From DATFXF01 sp035258565 (GTDB lineage Bacteria; Acidobacteriota; Terriglobia; Acidiferrales; UBA7541): 13,710 bases of DNA. Below are positions 1 to 7,355 of the stretch, one piece after another. Where the stretch lies: the NCBI GenBank assembly GCA_035258565.1, contig DATFXF010000314.1, forward strand, positions 1-13,710. The letters are read 5' to 3'. Every line of letters starts with the position of its first letter. Positions within the stretch are counted from its first letter, which is position 1. The translations under genes were made by a program, and so were the position numbers. Under the pieces are notes generated by a model. The model saw only the letters and a program-made list of their open reading frames with translations, was not told the origin of the DNA and made no database searches.

Positions 1-39
1 CCAGCATCTCGTCGCCCGGGAAGAGAATCTTCGGCGGGC
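1..39 (-). other. Window edge downstream of rodA, possible start of next gene
   Basis: These 39 bases follow the rodA stop codon on the minus strand. An ATG with its first base at position 7 is preceded by a weak GAG, and another gene of the same operon could begin here. Only two codons are visible, so no product can be named. No terminator-like hairpin with a T tract lies between the rodA stop and the window edge, which is compatible with the operon continuing. Confidence 0.2.
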
Positions 40-1128
40 TCAGTTGACGAAGCGCCGTAGGCGCACGTTCATCACCAGGCCCAACGACAGAAACACAAAC
101 AGCGTGGCCGACCCGCCGTAGCTCATCAGCGGCAGCGGGATGCCGGTGACCGGCATGAACCCAATCACCATGGCCACGTTAACCAACACGTGAAACCCAA
201 GGACTGCTGCCACGCCCATCACCAGGTACATTCCCGCACGGTCGTTCGCCCTCTGGGCGTTCTGGACCAGGCGCAGCAGCAAAGCCATGTATAGGAGCAG
301 GGTCACAAAGACCCCTGCAAATCCAAGCTCCTCCGCTAAGGCCGCGAGGATGAAATCCGAGTACCGAACAGGCACGAAGCCCAATTGGTTCTGAGTTCCG
401 TTGCCGAGCCCCTTTCCCCAAAACCCCCCCGAACCCACCGCAATCTTCGATTGCAGAATCTGGTAACCGGACCCTTTGGGATCCTCTTCCGGGCGGAGGA
501 AGGTGGTGATGCGCTCCTTCTGGTACGGCTTCAGGGAACGCCAGCCGATCGGTAGCATCATCACGCCAAGCGCGATGATCACCGCTGCGTGTTTCCACTG
601 GATGCCAGCGAGGAACGTTCCCACTACCGCCAGGGGTACGAGCACCATCGCCGTACCCAGGTCGGGCTGGAGCAAAATTAACCCCAGCGGCACTCCGGTG
701 AGGACTCCAACTTTCGCTAGGTCCACCCGCGTAAGCTGGTCCGTGCGCACCTCCCCAAAGAAGCGCGCCAACACCACAATTATAATCAACTTGACCAGCT
801 CTGACACCTGGAAAAAGGCGCCCAGGAGGGGAATCCAGCGCTTGGCACCAAACCGCGTGTGGCCAACCACCAGCACGGCCACCAGCGCCGAGATGCCCAC
901 CAGATAGAGCAGGGGTGCGTGGTCCAGAATGGCGTGGTAATCAATCCGCGAGATGACCAGCATGGCCACTAGACCCAGCAGGATCCACAACATCTGGCGC
1001 CAGTGCATGCCCGCCAGATTGCTGCCATGCGTAGCCGAGTAGATTTCCGTCACGCCTAGACCGCAGATGGTGAAGCTGATGGCCAGCAGCCATGCGTCGT
1101 AATCCCGGACGTGGGTGGATTCTTTCAT
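40..1128 (-). CDS. rodA: RodA, SEDS-family peptidoglycan glycosyltransferase of the elongasome
   Basis: RodA polymerises lipid II into glycan strands in the cytoplasmic membrane during lateral wall growth, working as a pair with the transpeptidase PBP2. The 362-residue product has the family's usual length and about ten hydrophobic segments. SEDS hallmarks are visible: QPDLGTA at residues 154-160, the GKGLGNGTQNQLGFVP loop at about 238-253, SDF with Asp258 at the position of the essential catalytic aspartate of E. coli RodA (known of the family), and GIPLPLMSYGGS at 329-340. The ATG overlaps the mrdA stop codon (ATGA, 1125-1128) and has no clear Shine-Dalgarno sequence of its own, so translation is probably coupled to mrdA. 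FtsW is the main alternative, but pairing with a PBP2 gene behind mreBCD makes RodA the better name. Nothing in the sequence suggests damage. Confidence 0.96.
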   Translation of the reverse strand: MKESTHVRDYDAWLLAISFTICGLGVTEIYSATHGSNLAGMHWRQMLWILLGLVAMLVISRIDYHAILDHAPLLYLVGISALVAVLVVGHTRFGAKRWIPLLGAFFQVSELVKLIIIVVLARFFGEVRTDQLTRVDLAKVGVLTGVPLGLILLQPDLGTAMVLVPLAVVGTFLAGIQWKHAAVIIALGVMMLPIGWRSLKPYQKERITTFLRPEEDPKGSGYQILQSKIAVGSGGFWGKGLGNGTQNQLGFVPVRYSDFILAALAEELGFAGVFVTLLLYMALLLRLVQNAQRANDRAGMYLVMGVAAVLGFHVLVNVAMVIGFMPVTGIPLPLMSYGGSATLFVFLSLGLVMNVRLRRFVN

Positions 1129-3107
1129 GGATTCGAACGCGCCGCGCGCAGTTCCTGCCGGACCGGCTCCGCGGGCTGCGCAGCCGGCTCTGCTGGCTTT
1201 GTGGCTTTCGTGCGCGGCTCCGCTTCTGCCGCCGCGGTGCCGCCCGCGGGAAGCACAGGTTGACGTGCGGCGACGAGAGGCTCGGAGCCGAGGTCGTAGC
1301 GCTTGTATTCGACCGTGTATTGCTGCTGGTTCCGCTTCGCTTTCTTGTCGTAATAGGCCTTGATGACGTCACGCGCCACTGGCGCCGCAGCGGAAGCGCC
1401 GTGCTCGCCGCCTTCGACCAGCACGGCCACGACGATTTCGGGCTGGCGGCGAGGGGCATAGCCGACGAACCAGGCGTTATCGCTGAAGCGCTTCTGCTTT
1501 CCGGTACGCTTCAGTCCTTCGGCGCTGATCACCTGCGCGCTGCCCGTCTTGCCGCAGAGTTCGATGCCTTCCAGGTGCACGCCGGCAGCGGTGCCGCCTT
1601 CGTTGACGACGCCGAACATGGCCTGGGTAACTTTCTCGGTGGTATCTTCGGAGAGCGGGAAACGCAGATCCTGGGTGGGCTTCGAAGTCATCAGCAGGTG
1701 TGGCTCGGCGAAGACGCCACCCAGGGCGATGCCCCCGATCGTGCGCGCGAGTTGTACGGGCGTTGCGACCACTGCGCCTTGGCCGATGGCCACGGAAATC
1801 GTTTCGCCCGGATACCACCTCTGGTGGAAGACGCGCTGCTTCCAAGGCTCGGAAGGCATCAAACCGCTCTCCTCCCCGGGCAGGTCCACGCCGGTCTTGC
1901 GCCCGAGTCCCATTTGCGCGGCGTAGTAGGCGATGCGGTCAATCCCCAGGCGCTTGCCCACGTTGTAGAAGAAGACGTCGCAGGATTGCACCACGGCTTT
2001 GTGCAGGGTCACTTCGCCGTGGCCGTGCTTCTGCCAGCAGTGGAAGGTGCGGCCATAGAACTCCGTGGTTCCGGTGCAGAACACCGAGAACTTTTCGGGA
2101 ATGGCCTTGGATTCGAGCATGGCTGTGGCCATAATAATCTTGAAGACAGATCCAGGAGCGAGTTGCGCTTGGATGACGCGGTTCAGCAGCGGGCGGTCGG
2201 GGTCTTCGTTCAATCGCTTCCATTCCTCCCGGGGCACGCGCACGGCGAACAGATTCGGGTCTGGCGCGGGGCGGCTGGCCAGCGCCAGCACTTCGCCGTT
2301 GCGCGGGTCGAGCGCGACCACGGCACCTTTGCGGCCCGCCAGCGCCTGTTCCGCCACCACCTGCAAGTCGTAGTCAATCGTCAACTGAATCTGCTTGCCC
2401 GGAACGGCTTCCTTCTGCTCCAGCCGTCCCACTTCTCTGCCGACGCTGTTCACGATCACCCGGCGCAGGCCGTCGGTGCCCGTGAGGGTCTCGTTGTACT
2501 GCCGCTCGAGCCCCGTCTTGCCGATGAGGTCGCCGGGGCGGTAGCGCCCGTTGCTCTTCTGCACCTCTGAGGCGCTGACCTCGCCCACGTAGCCGCTGGC
2601 ATGCGCTAGGAAACCGTCCGGCGGGTAGCGGCGCCGATGCACCATCAGCATCTCCAGTGCGGGAAAATCGGCCCGGTGGGATTCGATGAAGGCGATGTCG
2701 GCCTGCGTCGCTTCCGGCTTGATCACGATCGGCTGGAACTTCGGCAGCTCGCGCGCCGCTTCGAGTTGTTCCTCCAGATCCTCGAGCGGTACATTGAGCC
2801 CTTCGGCGATCAAGGCAACGTTGCGCTCCACCTGTTGGGGGTCGTCACGCAGCAGGAGGATGCTGAACGAGGCATAGTTGTCCACTAGCACGCGGCCCTC
2901 GCGGTCGAGCATGCGTCCCCGCGGGGCCATGATGGGGATGGCCCGGATGCGGTTGCGTTCGGCGAGCTGGGTGAAGCGCTCGGAATCGATCACCTGCAGC
3001 TTCCAGAAACCCAGGAGCAGCAGCACGATCATCCCCACAATGGCGTAGGAGACGATTGCCAGCCGCCCTTGCGGCATGCGGCTGTCGTTCTCGAGCCAGT
3101 TGGACAA
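1125..3107 (-). CDS. mrdA: Penicillin-binding protein 2 (MrdA), elongasome D,D-transpeptidase
   Basis: PBP2 cross-links new glycan strands made by RodA. Numbering from the TTG at 3107 (660 residues), the order is a short cytoplasmic tail, one membrane anchor (about 16-34), a PBP dimerisation/pedestal domain (about 55-225), and a transpeptidase domain. The latter shows SVFK (nucleophile Ser320, Lys323), SCD (375-377, the SxN-equivalent, SxD in PBP2s) and KTGS (520-523). The tail from about residue 595 is Pro/Ala/Glu-rich and probably disordered. The start is uncertain. The frame stays open to an ATG at 3215 (696 residues), but that stretch is low-complexity, little more than half of its third positions are G/C, and its ATG has no ribosome binding site. 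The TTG at 3107 has GGGGGA six bases upstream, and the ATG at 3077 (starting MPQGRL) is also possible. Function is secure; the exact N-terminus is not. Confidence 0.95.
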   Translation of the reverse strand: MSNWLENDSRMPQGRLAIVSYAIVGMIVLLLLGFWKLQVIDSERFTQLAERNRIRAIPIMAPRGRMLDREGRVLVDNYASFSILLLRDDPQQVERNVALIAEGLNVPLEDLEEQLEAARELPKFQPIVIKPEATQADIAFIESHRADFPALEMLMVHRRRYPPDGFLAHASGYVGEVSASEVQKSNGRYRPGDLIGKTGLERQYNETLTGTDGLRRVIVNSVGREVGRLEQKEAVPGKQIQLTIDYDLQVVAEQALAGRKGAVVALDPRNGEVLALASRPAPDPNLFAVRVPREEWKRLNEDPDRPLLNRVIQAQLAPGSVFKIIMATAMLESKAIPEKFSVFCTGTTEFYGRTFHCWQKHGHGEVTLHKAVVQSCDVFFYNVGKRLGIDRIAYYAAQMGLGRKTGVDLPGEESGLMPSEPWKQRVFHQRWYPGETISVAIGQGAVVATPVQLARTIGGIALGGVFAEPHLLMTSKPTQDLRFPLSEDTTEKVTQAMFGVVNEGGTAAGVHLEGIELCGKTGSAQVISAEGLKRTGKQKRFSDNAWFVGYAPRRQPEIVVAVLVEGGEHGASAAAPVARDVIKAYYDKKAKRNQQQYTVEYKRYDLGSEPLVAARQPVLPAGGTAAAEAEPRTKATKPAEPAAQPAEPVRQELRAARSNP

Positions 3108-3165
3108 CGACAATCCCCCGGACTCACCCGGACCAGCAGGCCTGCTCGGCGCGCAAGTCGCGCCA

Positions 3166-3194
3166 AAAGTATCACTTGGCCTATTTGGGCGCAA
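3166..3194 (-). promoter_or_regulatory. Weak candidate internal promoter ahead of mrdA
   Basis: On the minus strand TTGCGC (3189-3194) is separated by 17 bases from TACTTT (3166-3171), inside the mreD-mrdA spacer if mrdA starts at 3107 or 3077. The -10 match is modest and chance is a real possibility. If used, it would give mrdA-rodA transcription independent of mreBCD. Confidence 0.2.
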
Positions 3195-3263
3195 GCTGTC
3201 CCGAGGGTCAGCCATGCTCTGTCTGGCAGGGCGGGGAGCAACCCCCGGGGGGCCAGAATAGGG

Positions 3264-3791
3264 CTAGGAGGGGCGCCGCAGGCGGTCGAGGAAGGGGAAC
3301 AGGACCACCGCCAGGACCGCATTTACCAGCGACGCAACCAACAGCGGCCGGCTCATCAGTGGCTCCTTCCGCCCAAGCAACAGGCCCATGATGACGACAT
3401 AGGCGACGTGGTGGAAGTGGAAGAAGGCAGCGGTGAGCAAAAAGCGGCTCACGGGGTGCTCGGTATCGATCCGCGAGCCGAGCGAGGATGCAAAGAATCC
3501 GACCAGGGTCTTGGCAATGCCGTACAAGCCGATCGGCGAGCGCCCGCTGCTGAGGCTGTCTTGCAACAGGCCCATGACCATGCCGAGCAGCAACCCGGTA
3601 GTGGGATTGCGCCGGCTCAGCCCGAAGTAAATGGTAACCAACAAAGGCAGCTCGAGGTAGTCCTGGGCGCGATGAATATAGACGGGCAGGAAGGCCTGAA
3701 GCACGAGCGCTACGGCGGCGACGCCAACTACCACCCCGGGGAAGAATCTGTGTACCTCAATGTGGGGCTGGGTTTGCGCGCGGATGACCAT
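3264..3791 (-). CDS. mreD: MreD, rod shape-determining membrane protein
   Basis: MreD is an integral membrane component of the elongasome that works with MreC and helps control RodA-PBP2. The 175-residue product is very hydrophobic, with about five predicted membrane segments. It contains family-like stretches such as LPLLVTIYFGLSRRNP (residues about 48-63), followed by a glycine-rich GLLLGMVMGLLQDSLSS segment. Length matches the family (about 160-180). The ATG at 3791 is the only reasonable start: a stop codon lies eight codons upstream in frame, and the peptide begins about ten residues before the EVHRFFP segment, as I recall for acidobacterial MreD proteins. It has no convincing Shine-Dalgarno sequence. 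A different-frame ORF with a strong one begins at 3844 and runs across this start, so coupled translation is possible. Identification rests on membrane character plus position between mreC and mrdA. Confidence 0.9.
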   Translation of the reverse strand: MVIRAQTQPHIEVHRFFPGVVVGVAAVALVLQAFLPVYIHRAQDYLELPLLVTIYFGLSRRNPTTGLLLGMVMGLLQDSLSSGRSPIGLYGIAKTLVGFFASSLGSRIDTEHPVSRFLLTAAFFHFHHVAYVVIMGLLLGRKEPLMSRPLLVASLVNAVLAVVLFPFLDRLRRPS

Positions 3792-3844
3792 CGGTCGTTG
3801 AGTATCCGTTGCTCAGACTGGGGATAAATATCACTGAACTGCAT
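3728..3844 (-). other. 38-codon leader ORF overlapping the mreD start
   Basis: An ATG at 3844 is preceded by GGGGAGGGAGGC, in which GGGGAGG sits five bases from the ATG. This is the best ribosome binding site in the mreC-mreD gap. The frame encodes 38 residues (starting MQFSDIYPQS, ending SSPGW) and stops at 3728, overlapping the first 64 bases of mreD in another frame. I recognise no similarity. It may be a translated leader that delivers ribosomes to mreD, a chance ORF, or the result of a one-base error that split a longer mreD N-terminus. Confidence 0.3.
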
Positions 3845-3875
3845 GCCTCCCTCCCCGGCGGACTCCAGTTCCGCA

Positions 3876-4763
3876 TCATCGGGGTGTTGTGGAGGCCTTT
3901 TCTGGGCTCTTCGCGGCGGCCTGTTCGGCGGGCTTTCCTATTCCCAGCTCCTGCCGGGTCAGCAGAACCAGGACTTCTTCAAGCCCATCGAGATGGGCCG
4001 CAGGCTTCACACGGATCACCTTGAAAGGGTTTCCCGGCTTCACCTCCACCACCGTGCCGACGGGCAAGTCCTTCGGAAAGATGCGGTCCTGGCCGGAGGT
4101 CAGTACGCGCTCGCCGACGGGCACCTGCTCGTCGTTGCTAACATATTTCATCACCAGCAGCGGCTCCCCCGAGCCGCCCACGGGGCCCTGCGTACGCGAA
4201 TCCGCCAGCAGCGCGCCAACTCCGCCATCCTTGTCGCTGAGCAGCAGCACCTGCGCCGTGTGCGGGTAGACCTCCAGGGTCTTGCCCGCAACTCCTTCCG
4301 GCGTGATGACGCCCATATTCTTGCGCACGCCCTCTTTTTCGCCGCGGTTGATGTAGATGGTTCGGCTGGTCGAGTCCGCGCTCGAGCCAATCACGCGCGC
4401 GGCCAGCATGGGCACTTCGGGGTGAGCCTCGCGGAAGCCGAGCAGCGCGGCCAGGCGATCGGATTCCGCGGCGCGGCTCTCGAGCTGGCTAATCCGGAGC
4501 TTCAGGCGCTCGACCTCCTGGCGGAGTTCCAGATTTTCGCGGCGGGCGTGGCGCAACCCAATGTACCCGCTCCAGGTGCCGGTCAGGTGGTCAATCACCC
4601 AGGCGCCGCCGCGCTGGAACGGCGTGATCGCCGAGACGGCCCAGACGCGGATCAACCGCACCTGGCGCTCGCGCTTGATTTGCAAGGCCAGAAGGAGGAC
4701 CTGCGACAACACCACCGCGGCCAGCAAGACCAGAGAGCGATGGCGTGAGGGGACTAGGAACAT
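3876..4763 (-). CDS. mreC: MreC, periplasmic scaffold of the elongasome
   Basis: MreC is a bitopic membrane protein whose periplasmic domain binds and activates PBP2, linking cytoplasmic MreB to wall synthesis. The 295-residue product has a short basic N-terminus, one membrane helix (about 11-29), a coiled coil rich in Glu, Arg and Leu (about 72-108), and the family's double beta-barrel region (about 115-270). Visible family segments are LAARVIG near 120, YINRGEKEGVR at 137-147 and LTSGQDRIFPKDLPVGTV at about 221-238. The tail after about 272 is Ala/Lys/Pro-rich. The frame is open far upstream into mreB, but the ATG at 4763, directly before the membrane anchor and 11 bases after the mreB stop, is the sensible start. 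It lacks a strong Shine-Dalgarno sequence, so coupling to mreB translation is likely. Confidence 0.94.
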   Translation of the reverse strand: MFLVPSRHRSLVLLAAVVLSQVLLLALQIKRERQVRLIRVWAVSAITPFQRGGAWVIDHLTGTWSGYIGLRHARRENLELRQEVERLKLRISQLESRAAESDRLAALLGFREAHPEVPMLAARVIGSSADSTSRTIYINRGEKEGVRKNMGVITPEGVAGKTLEVYPHTAQVLLLSDKDGGVGALLADSRTQGPVGGSGEPLLVMKYVSNDEQVPVGERVLTSGQDRIFPKDLPVGTVVEVKPGNPFKVIRVKPAAHLDGLEEVLVLLTRQELGIGKPAEQAAAKSPEKASTTPR

Positions 4764-4774
4764 GGGGTTGGTAA

Positions 4775-5815
4775 CTAGTCGATGGAGACCAGCCGCAGCA
4801 GGTGGAAGTCGCTGAGCATCTTCCCTGTGCCCAGCACGACCGAAGCCAGCGGATCGTCGGCGATCGAAACCGGCAGGCCGGTCTCCTCCCGGATGCGCTT
4901 GTCGAGGTTTCTCAGCAACGCTCCGCCGCCGGTCAGCACGATGCCGCGGTCGCTGATGTCCGCGGAAAGCTCGGGCGGCGTGCGCTCGAGCGCAACGCGA
5001 ATCGCATTCAGGATGGTGGCGACGCATTCGGAAAGCGCTTCCCGGATTTCGCTGTCGTCAATCGTCACCGTGCGCGGCACGCCCTCGATCAGGTTGCGGC
5101 CTTTCACTTCCATGGTGAGCGGCTTTTCCAGTGGATAGGCGGAGCCGATCTCCATTTTGATCTGTTCAGCGGTGCGTTCGCCGACGAGCAGGTTGTACTT
5201 GCGCTTGAGGTAGTGCATCACGGCTTCGTCCATCTCGTTGCCGGCCACGCGCACCGAGCGCGAATAGACGATGCCACTCATGGAGATGACGGCGATGTCG
5301 GTGGTGCCGCCGCCGATGTCCACCACCATGTTGCCGGAAGGCTCTTCGATGGGCAGGCCAGCGCCGATGGCCGCGGCCATGGCCTGCTCAACCAGAAAGA
5401 CCTCGCTCGCGCGCGCCCGGTAGGCGGAGTCTTGCACGGCGCGTTTTTCGACCGGGGTGATCTCGCTCGGCACGCCGATGACGATGCGCGGGTGCACGAG
5501 CACGCGCCGGTTGTGGGCCTTCTGGATGAAATAGGTGAGCATCTTCTCGGTGACCTTGAAGTCAGCGATGACGCCGTCCTTCATGGGCTTGATGGCCACC
5601 ACGTTGCCGGGAGTGCGGCCGAGCATCTCTTTGGCCTCGCGGCCCACCGCCACCACCTCTGCACTATTCTTGTTGATGGCCACAATGGAGGGCTCGTTCA
5701 CGACGATGCCCTTGCCCTTGGCATACACGAGTGTGTTGGCCGTGCCCAAGTCGATGGCCAAATCAGAAGAGAAGAGGCTGAACACTGACCGGAAGTTGTA
5801 TCCATTCTTTCTCAT
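4775..5815 (-). CDS. mreB: MreB, actin-like rod shape-determining protein
   Basis: MreB forms membrane-bound ATP-dependent filaments that orient the elongasome and set cell width. The 346-residue product has the usual length and all actin-fold nucleotide motifs: phosphate-1 DLGTANTLVY (22-31), phosphate-2 DIGGGTTD (166-173) and the adenosine motif TGGGALL (295-301). The N-terminus, with FSLFSSD at about 12-18, is consistent with the amphipathic membrane-binding segment known in the family. The frame remains open far upstream, but those residues are not MreB-like. The ATG at 5815 has GAGGGG a few bases upstream and gives the canonical beginning. It lies 59 bases after the fecR-like gene, a gap that holds a perfect hairpin, and is followed after 11 bases by mreC. 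Identification is very secure. Confidence 0.98.
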   Translation of the reverse strand: MRKNGYNFRSVFSLFSSDLAIDLGTANTLVYAKGKGIVVNEPSIVAINKNSAEVVAVGREAKEMLGRTPGNVVAIKPMKDGVIADFKVTEKMLTYFIQKAHNRRVLVHPRIVIGVPSEITPVEKRAVQDSAYRARASEVFLVEQAMAAAIGAGLPIEEPSGNMVVDIGGGTTDIAVISMSGIVYSRSVRVAGNEMDEAVMHYLKRKYNLLVGERTAEQIKMEIGSAYPLEKPLTMEVKGRNLIEGVPRTVTIDDSEIREALSECVATILNAIRVALERTPPELSADISDRGIVLTGGGALLRNLDKRIREETGLPVSIADDPLASVVLGTGKMLSDFHLLRLVSID

Positions 5816-5848
5816 CGTGCCCCTCGGTTTCGGGCGTTTTCCGGTTCT

Positions 5849-5870
5849 GGTCCCGTCGCCCCGCGGGACC
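5849..5870 (-). other. Perfect intercistronic stem-loop between fecR-like gene and mreB
   Basis: GGTCCCG and CGGGACC form a perfect 7-bp stem around an 8-base loop, five bases after the stop codon of the fecR-like gene and 33 bases before the mreB start. There is no T tract after it on the minus strand, so it is unlikely to be a full intrinsic terminator. It could protect 3' ends, mark an RNA processing site, or cause partial termination that sets the FecR-to-MreB ratio. Confidence 0.5.
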
Positions 5871-5874
5871 GGGT

Positions 5875-7149
5875 TTACGGTACGACAATCGGCACGCGCT
5901 TGATCGCCGTGCCGCCCCTCCGGTTTTGACCGGTGATGACGATGGTCTGGCTGCCCCGCTCCAGTGGGTCGGTGAAGTACCGAAAGCGGCCATCGGGAAG
6001 AATATTGGCCACCGACTGGCCGTTGACGATCAGCGCCGCGCCGGGTTCGGTGCGGCCGATCACCTCCACCACATTGCCGTGGAGTTGCGTGCCGTCCACC
6101 TCCAGCAGCATTTCTTGGCTCTTGCCCTGCGCAACCAGCGTGAACTTGTAAGTGTCGCTGGGCTCGCTCGAGCGTTTGTGCGGATCGATGGCGGTTACGT
6201 TCCAAAAATAGTCTCCGGCGTCGAGGCCGCTCACTTCGACGCTGGTGCTGCTGGTGCGTCGCTCGGCCAACAGTTTGGCAAACATCGAGGTGTTGCTGAC
6301 GCGCAGGACGTAGCCCGCGGCCTCGAACACGGGTTTCCATTCGAAGCGGACCGACGCGTGACGCGGGTCTGGCACAATCAGCGGTTGCAGGTTTACCGGC
6401 TGAGCCAGGTCCGGCGGAGCCAGCACGTTGGTCCTCACCGCTGCTCCGCCGGTGGGGAAGCTTACCTTCTCCCACTTCCCCAGCTCGATGCGCTGCTCGC
6501 CGCGCCGCAGTTCGGCCTCGCCGGCGGCTACGGTGATCTCGTGTTCATTCTTGCTGGGGTCGCTGCGCACCGCTGCTCGGCTGTTCTGTCGCAAGGAGGC
6601 GACGGCGTTCTCGAAGGAGACTTCCGCCTTCGAATCGGCCGAGGGCAGTGTGCCCGTAGCGAGGTCCACGGCGCCCGAGCTGATGTGCACGCCTGTGCTG
6701 CTGTGCTCGCGCGCCACGGTGTTCTCTTCCACGGTCACCAGCGTCTCGGTCTTGACCAGGTAGGTGGTGCCGTCGGCAAAGGTGATACGCGCCGCGCCGT
6801 CGGGCCCGGTTTCGATCAGGTCGCCTTTGTCGAGGGTGGTGCTGTAGTCGGCGGGCGCCCACTGCACGGAGTTCACCTTCTTGACCTGCACCCGCCCATC
6901 CAGGTTGACGAACCGCGCCTGGTTCTGGCTCAGCATGGCGGCAGCGGGAGACTTTCCCGTAAACGTGCCGGTGAGGCGGCGGTAAGTGCTGGCGTACCAG
7001 TCCGGGAAGATCAGATAAAACGTGGCCATGACGATGACAAAGATCAGGACGAGATACACCGCGACGGTGCGGTAGGTCACCGTCGTCCAATACACTTGCA
7101 CGAGGGAGATTTTCGGCTTCGGCGCTGCGGCCTGTCGTTCGTCCATCAT
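5875..7149 (-). CDS. Membrane-anchored FecR-domain protein with C-terminal Ig-like domains
   Basis: This 424-residue protein has a cytoplasmic tail of about 27 residues, one membrane helix (about 28-48) and a large extracytoplasmic part. Residues about 82-215 resemble a FecR domain: a DGRVQVKK strand, a GDLIETGPDGAARITFADGT segment (109-128), a SSGAVDLATG segment at about 157-166 and an ITVAAGEAELRRG segment at about 205-217. Residues about 265-337 look like a fibronectin-III-type sandwich (FEWKPVFEAAGYVLRV, DYFWNVTAID). Residues about 345-424 look like a second Ig-like domain of the kind seen in glucodextranases (VIGRTEPGAALIVNGQ, DGRFRYFTDPLERGSQTIVI). No sigma factor or TonB receptor lies beside it, so classical FecR iron signalling is unlikely. 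As first gene of the mre operon it probably works in the envelope, perhaps binding wall or polysaccharide. The tandem ATG ATG start has a weak ribosome binding site. Exact role unknown. Confidence 0.88.
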   Translation of the reverse strand: MMDERQAAAPKPKISLVQVYWTTVTYRTVAVYLVLIFVIVMATFYLIFPDWYASTYRRLTGTFTGKSPAAAMLSQNQARFVNLDGRVQVKKVNSVQWAPADYSTTLDKGDLIETGPDGAARITFADGTTYLVKTETLVTVEENTVAREHSSTGVHISSGAVDLATGTLPSADSKAEVSFENAVASLRQNSRAAVRSDPSKNEHEITVAAGEAELRRGEQRIELGKWEKVSFPTGGAAVRTNVLAPPDLAQPVNLQPLIVPDPRHASVRFEWKPVFEAAGYVLRVSNTSMFAKLLAERRTSSTSVEVSGLDAGDYFWNVTAIDPHKRSSEPSDTYKFTLVAQGKSQEMLLEVDGTQLHGNVVEVIGRTEPGAALIVNGQSVANILPDGRFRYFTDPLERGSQTIVITGQNRRGGTAIKRVPIVVP

Positions 7150-7179
7150 GAAAGACCCGCGGATTTTATGGAATTTTCG

Positions 7180-7208
7180 AATCTAGCACACGGATACCAC
7201 CCTTTCAA
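7180..7208 (-). promoter_or_regulatory. Predicted promoter of the fecR-mreBCD-mrdA-rodA operon
   Basis: Minus strand TTGAAA (7203-7208), a 17-base spacer, then TAGATT (7180-7185). This is a good sigma-70-type match and predicts a transcript start near 7173, about 24 bases before the first ATG of the fecR-like gene. It lies in the divergent spacer and is back to back with the ppiD-like promoter, about 80 bases away. Confidence 0.6.
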
Positions 7209-7290
7209 TACGCCCGGCCGGAAGATACACAATCCGCCAACCCTTCCCCTGGGTTCGGTGCGTACCGGAAAGGCGGGCCCGGGAAGGCCA

Positions 7291-7320
7291 TTGAGCGGTG
7301 CCGCGCGGCTCCTCTATAAT
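7291..7320 (+). promoter_or_regulatory. Predicted promoter of the PpiD-like gene
   Basis: TTGAGC (7291-7296), an 18-base spacer and a perfect TATAAT (7315-7320). The predicted transcript start, near 7327, gives a leader of about 30 bases that contains the AGAGAGG ribosome binding site (7341-7347). Confidence 0.7.
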
Positions 7321-7355
7321 GGTTTGTTCAGACGGCAGTCAGAGAGGCTGATGAG

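Noticed and set aside
1092..2570. 492-codon plus-strand frame opposite mrdA
   Set aside because: Shadow of the PBP2 gene: low-complexity translation, no ribosome binding site, and the opposite strand carries the SxxK, SxD and KTGS motifs.
3108..3215. N-terminal extension of PBP2 to an ATG at 3215
   Set aside because: The added 36 residues are low-complexity, with a less GC-biased third position and no ribosome binding site at the ATG. Kept only as an alternative start.
5816..6475. Upstream extension of the mreB frame to 6475
   Set aside because: It would overlap the fecR-like gene in another frame and add some 220 Arg/Gly-rich residues not found in MreB; the ATG at 5815 has a good ribosome binding site and the canonical N-terminus.
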